A DNA stretch of 37,983 bases from Hirudo medicinalis (taxonomy: Eukaryota; Annelida; Clitellata; Hirudinida; Hirudinidae), in contig MPNW01000142.1 in NCBI GenBank assembly GCA_011800805.1, positions 1 through 37,983 of the forward strand, given 5' to 3'. Below are positions 32,947 through 37,983 of this stretch, piece after piece. The position numbers were made by a program, and so were the translations under genes. Numbering within the stretch: position 1 is the first letter of the stretch; every line of letters begins with the position of its first letter. The notes beneath the pieces are model-generated. The model was not told the DNA's origin and did no database searches. It saw only the letters and a list, made by a program, of their open reading frames with translations.

Positions 32947-34703
32947 TCAATCTTGTTGATACAAGAAGCCGTGTCCACATTTGAAGTTGCTGGAGACAGT
33001 TTCAACGAGACAATCCGTTCTGCTCTTACTTCCGTCAGAAAAATCACAAACTACTTTATAGGGCTTCAATTCCTTTGTTGATGGAAACAGGACCAATTCT
33101 TTTTTTCCGTAGTTGTAGTCTCCTTTCCAGACTCCCTGATTTAAAGGAAAGAAGAATGTATTCAGATTAAATATTTGAATCACGAGGAGCAAGCTAGGTG
33201 TTTTTCAATTTAGACGTGGAATTTAAAATAAATCCGTACTACTAACAACTCTTCCCGAATCAACATCAACGGTGACTTTGGCAGTGCCAGAGAAGGACTT
33301 GCACCTGGTGAGTTCTCTGACTCGAACATGAAAATGTTTGTCAGGCCAAGTTTCGCAACTATCCCAAGTCAAGCGGAAGTCGAATCCAGTTCCAGGTGTA
33401 AGAAAATCCTCTGATAAAAGTGAAGACATTTGGAAAGTTTCAAGAACGAATCTTTAAAAATGTTTTGCTGACTAACTGAAGCAGACATCAAAATCTTCGT
33501 CGTGCCCGTTCAGACAGTCCTTTACTTCATCGCAGACCTTCAACGGATCGACACACTGGTAAAGAGTTCCTCCACATTGGAATTGACCCTTTTCACAATG
33601 TTCTTGCAAATAAATATTTAATAAATAAACATGTTGAATTCTTTTATTCCTTCATTTAAAATAAGTGCGCAGTAAGTGGGGTTGCAGATTCATCTGTGTT
33701 AACTAATTAACTGATCAACGCGTTAATTTTTGCTGTTATAATAATTAACGCGACGATTAATTCCTTAAATGTTACAGTTTTTTAATAAATTATTTTATTA
33801 ATTTACAATATAATTATTTTACTTTTTATGCAATATTTTCAACTACTTGTATAACTCTTTATTTTTACATCTTGTTAATTCTTAGGCTTCCGGCTTCCCA
33901 TATTATTAACGTTTACAAAGGACGAACGTATGAATTTTCATACGATTCTAATGAGGAACCACTGGTGCCACGAAAACAACCAGCATCATCTATCTCAACA
34001 AAAGCTTTAGCACGTTAGAGCAGAACCAGATATTGATAAAACTTTGTGTCCATTGGAATGGTGGCGGAAATGTTTGCCATCACACGGCCTTGTTGCCAAT
34101 CTGGCCTTCAAATACTTAGCTTCTCCAGCTGCGAGATGTGAACGGCTATTTTCCCTTTCTGGACATGTTGTGAATAAGAAACGGGCTTTTCTTTCTCCAG
34201 ACAATATCAACAGACTCGTTCGCCTCAGCAAGTGGCTTAATGTGAATTAATGAACCACGAAAAACTATTTATAAACTACTATTATAAGCATTTATCATGA
34301 AAAATATTGATTTTTGGATAAAATTGAAATTTATTGGGAAATTATTTGAAAAATAATATGCTGCGATTATTCGAGATTTTAAAAATTTGATCGATTTGCA
34401 GCCCTAAGTTAAGTTAATTGTTTATGATTTTAAATAGTTTTTAGTGATGATGTTTGGAATGAATATTAGAAACATAAAAATATCTTTCTTTTAAATTACT
34501 GAAGTTTTCCTAACAAAGAAATCTCCCATCATACCTTCAAGATCCTCTACTCTCTGAGCTACTTTGGCGTAGGCACCTTTCAAACTGAATTTTGGAGCCC
34601 TTTCCAAATCCTTCTTTAATTTTTCGAGTCGTTTGTCTACGGTGTAGATAACCGAGCCAGTTGCAAGCAATTCGTGGTCTACATGGTCCGATGAGGTTTG
34701 GTA
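32947..34703 (-). CDS. Haemoglobin linker chain 2, 5'-incomplete
   Basis: Exons, minus order: 34703-34535 (coiled coil), 33602-33477 (LDL-A), 33410-33247, 33135-32947 (stop). Phases agree throughout. The first exon reads HVDHELLATGSVIYTVDKRL and continues with Lys/Leu heptads to VAQRVEDLE. The LDL-A module has the pattern CEKGQFQCGG, YQCVD, VCDEVKDCLNGHDEDFDVC. The last exon starts GVWKGDYNYGKKEL and ends CGHGFLYQQD. A poly(A) signal lies at 32924-32929, 17 bases past the stop. The signal-peptide end is missing: the frame has no start before an N at 34704, and sequence beyond the N offers only an out-of-frame ATG. The intron after the coiled-coil exon holds a hAT relic. The donor of the third coding exon could also be three bases earlier. 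Confidence 0.88.
33677..34406 (+). mobile_element. hAT-family DNA transposon relic in linker 2 intron
   Basis: The ends are imperfect inverted repeats: TGGGGTTGCAGATT on the left, and TAGGGCTGCAAATC as the reverse complement of the right end, matching at about 10 of 14 bases. They resemble the TAGGGCTGCAA termini common in animal hAT elements. The interior keeps the 3' end of a transposase gene. The equivalent intron of linker 3 lacks the element, so insertion followed the duplication or was lost. I could not find a clean eight-base target-site duplication. Confidence 0.75.
33915..34250 (+). pseudogene. hAT transposase C-terminal dimerisation domain remnant
   Basis: The open frame 34044-34250 contains PLEWWRKCLPSHG, LAFKYLASPAARCERLFSLS and NKKRAFLSPDNINRL. 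These are the hallmark blocks of the hAT C-terminal dimerisation domain, including the E-R-L-F-S core. Upstream, YDSNEEPLVPRKQ and a frameshift or stop near 34016 show that the rest has decayed. Catalytic N-terminal regions are absent. Confidence 0.85.
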
Positions 34704-35051
34704 NTTCGACTTCCATGGTTAAATGTTAGAGAGCATTGAATTTACGTGCTACGAAACCTATGATAAAACTGTGACATTATTTAATGTTGACATTGGTTTT
34801 ATAAATTATACAAATAACTTGATTAGTAAATATATATAATCAATTGATAAATTCTTTGTTGTGCTATGGCGAACTTTGGCATGAGACAACACAAGACAGA
34901 TAGTCCATTGTGATGCGACGAATGTTTTAGAATAATGCAGGTCTGAAGATCATTCTCTGAACAGTCTGTTTTATTTCGTTTCAAGAACATTTCTAAAGAA
35001 TCTTAAGCGAGGTTCAATCTATTTTACTGTAAGTTCATGAAACACGAGCCA
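34704..35051. other. Junction after an assembly N; no gene
   Basis: A single N at 34704 interrupts linker 2 immediately upstream of its coiled-coil exon. The following 350 bases are AT-rich without recognisable content. The sequence to the right of the N is probably not contiguous with linker 2. Confidence 0.5.
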
Positions 35052-36450
35052 AGCTCAATATTCAAATATATTCGAAATATGACATAAATCGTTAATATAT
35101 ACAATAAATAATAGCGGACCCAACACCGATCTCCGAACTCCGCAAGAAATACGTGATAAGGATGACGAAGAACCAATGTAGTAGACTAGCTGGCTAATAA
35201 CCAAATAACTCTTTACCCACTCGAATATCACGAATACCTTAGTACTCTGATTATTTTTTATCAGAATGTGATGGTTTACAATGTCAAATCTTGCCTTGGC
35301 AAGATCGTGAAATATTCCAATCGCATGCTTTCTTTGGTCAATGGCTTCAGCACGTTGTGAGTGTAACTGAACCAGTGGCATCCAAGTGAAAAGTGAAAAG
35401 ATTCCTCCTGAATCCATGCTCATATCCAGACTAACACGACTGTTTGTGTTAAGGGAGTATTTGGAAAGGTATATTCTGTTATAAATTGTTTTTTCTAAGA
35501 ATTTTGAGGAATAGTTCAAAAGAGAGATTGGCCGGTAATTTGTCAAGAGACTCTTCTCGCCAGATTTGTGTAATGGGATTACTTTGGCAATTTTGAATTG
35601 GTCAGGGAATATGCCAGATGATTATGGAAAGGTTCACCAGGGCCGCCAGAAGATGGGCAATACTATCGAAATGGGTAATGGTATCGAAACTTTAGCCGGG
35701 TGAGGATCAACTTCGTCATACCCAAAACTGTGGGAATCTCTCAAATTCTTCGATAATGCAAAAAATTTCTGCTGGTGTCGTAGGCAAGATATTTATTGAT
35801 TGGATCGTGGGGTTATGTAAGTATTTCTTAAATGATGTAGCAGTTGGAGTGATTTGTTGGGCCAATGTTGACAAAATAAGAGTTGAAGGAGTTAGCAATA
35901 TCCTTAGGGGACTCAATGGTTCTGCCTTCCTTGGTATACCTTGTAGAATGTCTCACCAGAAACGTGTCTGTCTTTGTTGACCAACCTCCGCGTTTGTTTA
36001 AGATTGTTTTGGCAAGCAAGAAATTTTGATGAGAGTATTGCTTTATTGTTCTCAGCTTAAATGAACTTGTCTCTTGAAGTTGTATATTTTCTCTATTCTC
36101 TACTGTGGTTTTTTACACGGAAAAGTGTATTTTTCTTGTTACTTGATTTAGGAATATCTGGATTTATCCATTCTTCCCCGAATTTAACGACTTTCTGAGT
36201 TTGGACCAGTAGCATAACTTATAAACATCGGAGAATTTTTTTTTAATTAAATATTGAGTAAACATCTGTAATATCGAAACACTCAGAAGCATTTATCACG
36301 TCAGTCCAGTTTTGTTTTTGCAGAGCCTCAGTAAACATATGTTCATCTCTATGCCTTCGTTTGTAATTGGTTTCAATTGATTTCTTTAAATAGTAGCATG
36401 TCTATAAAGAAAGAAACAACGGAATATGGTCTGATGCATCCTCAACGATA
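35052..36450 (-). mobile_element. Truncated non-LTR retrotransposon (Jockey/CR1-like LINE)
   Basis: Minus-strand reading in several frames gives the classic order: EEWINPDIPKSS (region between endonuclease and RT); KDIANSFNSYFVNIGPT; SGIFPDQFKIAKVIPLHKSG; TNYRPISLLNYSSKFLEK; then RT palm pieces IGIFHDLAKARFDIVNHHIL, SRISCGVRRSVLGPLLFIVY and INDLCHISNIFEY. It stops just before the expected F/YADD catalytic box, so the 3' half of RT is missing. Stops and frameshifts make it non-functional. The longest single frame is 35055-35546. Clade assignment is from general resemblance only. Confidence 0.88.
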
Positions 36451-36899
36451 ATTCAGGAAATGCAGGTTCATATTGAAAGGTTAGTAAAGATATTGTCTAT
36501 GATAGTGGACATTTAATCTGTCCTTGAGGTTCAGCAAAGTTTTAAACCAGCTTTATGATCTTTTTCATTTTTTCAAACCTTTTTCATTTTAGATGTTTTC
36601 AGGGTGGCTAAAACTTTCCAAAAATCTAATTTCCCGATATTGATTGAAATCTTTTTGTGCTTACTTCATTTTCAACTTCATTCTTAACAAACGAACAATA
36701 AACAACACAGGACTTGTGGATATCTTGTCAACCTTCTGAATACGGTGCCTGATTTATGGATAACACAATCACGATTTTTAATCATAATTTTGTTGTCACT
36801 TATTTAAGTCAATCAATACTGTGAGGTGTAGAAGTTCATTAGTTATAGGAAGATATTAATTTCATTCAATTTAAATTAAAACTTTTCCTGAAATAATTT
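36451..36899. other. AT-rich spacer between LINE relic and duplication unit 2
   Basis: Nothing recognised. It may contain decayed LINE endonuclease sequence near its left edge. Confidence 0.5.
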
Positions 36900-37983
36900 T
36901 CGAAAATGGCGAAACACAAATTCTGGTCGATTTTAATATCATCCCGCCTCCCTTCCATCCAACCCTTAAAATGGCGACAATTAACTTCCTACAATTTTGC
37001 CATTGTGAATTCGCAACAAACAATAATTATTAGTAATCGATCGAAAATCATTTTATTTGAGTAAAAGCACCTTTTCAGTAATTGTGGTACAAGAAGCCAT
37101 GACCACATACGAAATTGCTGGAGACAGTTTCAACGAGACAATCCGTTCTGGTCTTACTTCCAGAAAAATCACAAACTATTTTGTAGGGTCTCAATTCCTT
37201 ATCTGATGGAAGCAAGACCAATTTTCTCTTTCCATAGTTGTATTCTCCTTTCCAGATTCCCTGTTTTAAAAAATAAGGCGCCACTTCATAACATTTATTT
37301 GAATTGTGAGGAGAATGTACAAGCTCAAGTTTTTATCTTTTTATATGAGGAATTCAATATAAATCCGTTTCTACTAACATATTTTCCAGAACCAAAATCA
37401 AAGGTGACTTTGGCAGTGCCAGCGAAGAATTTTGACCTGGTGAGTTCTCTGACTCGAAGCAGGTAGTTCTTATCAGGCCAAGTTTCGCAACTATACCAAG
37501 TCAAGCGGTAGTCGAATACAGTTCCAAGTGCAAGAAAGTCCTCTGATAAAAATGAAGACATTGGGAAAGTTTCAAGAACGAATCTTTAAAAATGTTTTGC
37601 TGACTAACTGAAGCAGACATCTAAATCTTCGTCGTGCCCGTTCAGACAGTCCTTTACTTCATCGCAGACCTTCAATGGATTGACACACTGGTAAAGAGTT
37701 CCTCCGCATTGGAATTGTCCCTTTTCACAATGTTCTTGCAAATAAATATTTAATAAATAAACAGGTGGAATTCTTTTATTTCTTCATTTAAATCAATGAA
37801 ATCGGCCACTCTACCTTCGAGATCCTCTATTTTCTGAGCTACTTTGGCGTAGGCATCTTTCAAACTGAATTTTGGAGCCCTTTCCAAATCCTTCTTTAAT
37901 TTTTCGAGTCGTTTGTCTACGGTGTAGATAACCGAGCCAGTTGCAAGCAATTCGTGGTCTACATGGTCCGATGAGGTTTGGTA
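36900..37983. repeat. Tandem duplication unit 2 (linker 3 with 3' flank), cut by window end
   Basis: Matches unit 1 from its 3' flank (36903-36965) to the coiled-coil exon, and ends at the same base at which unit 1 meets the N (both end GATGAGGTTTGGTA). Confidence 0.85.
37075..37983 (-). CDS. Haemoglobin linker chain 3, 5'-incomplete
   Basis: Exons, minus order: 37983-37815 (coiled coil, with LLATGSVIYTVDKRLEKLKK), 37734-37609 (LDL-A), 37542-37379, 37260-37075 (stop). Splice positions and phases are the same as in linker 2. The last exon begins GIWKGEYNYGKRKL and ends CGHGFLYHNY. A poly(A) signal at 37052-37057 lies about 18 bases past the stop. It differs from linker 2 by scattered substitutions and a one-codon deletion (FSGSKTRTDC versus FSDGSKSRTDC). 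Its first intron is only 79 bases, because it lacks the hAT insertion. The signal-peptide exon lies beyond the window. The frames look intact, so it is probably functional. Confidence 0.88.

Larger units (their letters stand above)
32400..34703. repeat. Tandem duplication unit 1 (linker 2 with 3' flank)
   Basis: This unit shares its 3' flank (about 32404-32465), all linker exons, introns and the coiled-coil exon with 36900-37983. It is longer because of a hAT insertion and about 100 extra bases in the intron between the coiled-coil and LDL-A exons. Confidence 0.85.

Noticed and set aside
33669..34414. Eight-base target-site duplication for the hAT element
   Set aside because: The flanking octamers GCAGTAAG and AGTTAAGT do not match; the element ends may be misplaced or the site has decayed.
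1..37983. CRISPR arrays, operons, bacterial promoters or rRNA/tRNA genes
   Set aside because: The window is intron-rich animal DNA. The tRNA-like sequences are SINE heads with degenerate boxes, and the tandem repeats are microsatellites.

Overview
The window is animal nuclear DNA, most likely from an annelid and plausibly a leech or another clitellate. It is AT-rich, its genes carry short AT-rich introns, and it is full of ATG/ATT-type microsatellites and fragments of SINE, LINE, hAT and Tc1/mariner elements. The strongest taxonomic clue is three genes at the right end that encode linker chains of the giant extracellular haemoglobin (signal peptide, coiled coil, LDL-receptor class A module, beta-rich C-terminal domain), a family known from annelids. 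The species is inferred, not demonstrated.

Layout: 1-3995 has no gene I can support, only microsatellites and short tandem repeats. 3996-6649 (+) is a three-exon gene for an unrecognised protein of about 837 residues. 7088-10194 (-) is a complete 14-exon ABCE1 gene (601 aa), reconstructed exon by exon. 13021-16879 (+) is a roughly 14-exon gene whose SANTA domain and conserved C-terminal motifs identify it as a MIS18BP1/KNL2 homologue, the centromere-licensing factor; it seems to lack the SANT/Myb domain of the vertebrate protein. 16880-20870 is intergenic, with a tRNA-derived SINE, a Tc1 relic and microsatellites. 20871-27042 (+) is a complete 16-exon cGMP-dependent protein kinase gene (706 aa).

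27619-29048 (-) is a complete four-exon haemoglobin linker gene with a TATA box. 29049-32400 is repeat-rich. 32400-34703 and 36900-37983 are two units of a tandem duplication, each holding one further linker gene (-). Both of these lose their 5' end at the identical base: one at an N, the other at the window edge. A hAT relic sits in the first intron of the left copy, and a truncated non-LTR retrotransposon lies between the copies.

The genes do not form an operon-like functional unit. The linker genes are a true paralogous cluster whose products would assemble into the erythrocruorin scaffold. ABCE1 (ribosome recycling), KNL2 (CENP-A loading) and PKG (cGMP signalling) are unrelated neighbours. 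Splice sites were placed by eye from GT/AG (twice GC/AG) signals, reading phase and family similarity recalled from memory; no database search was run.
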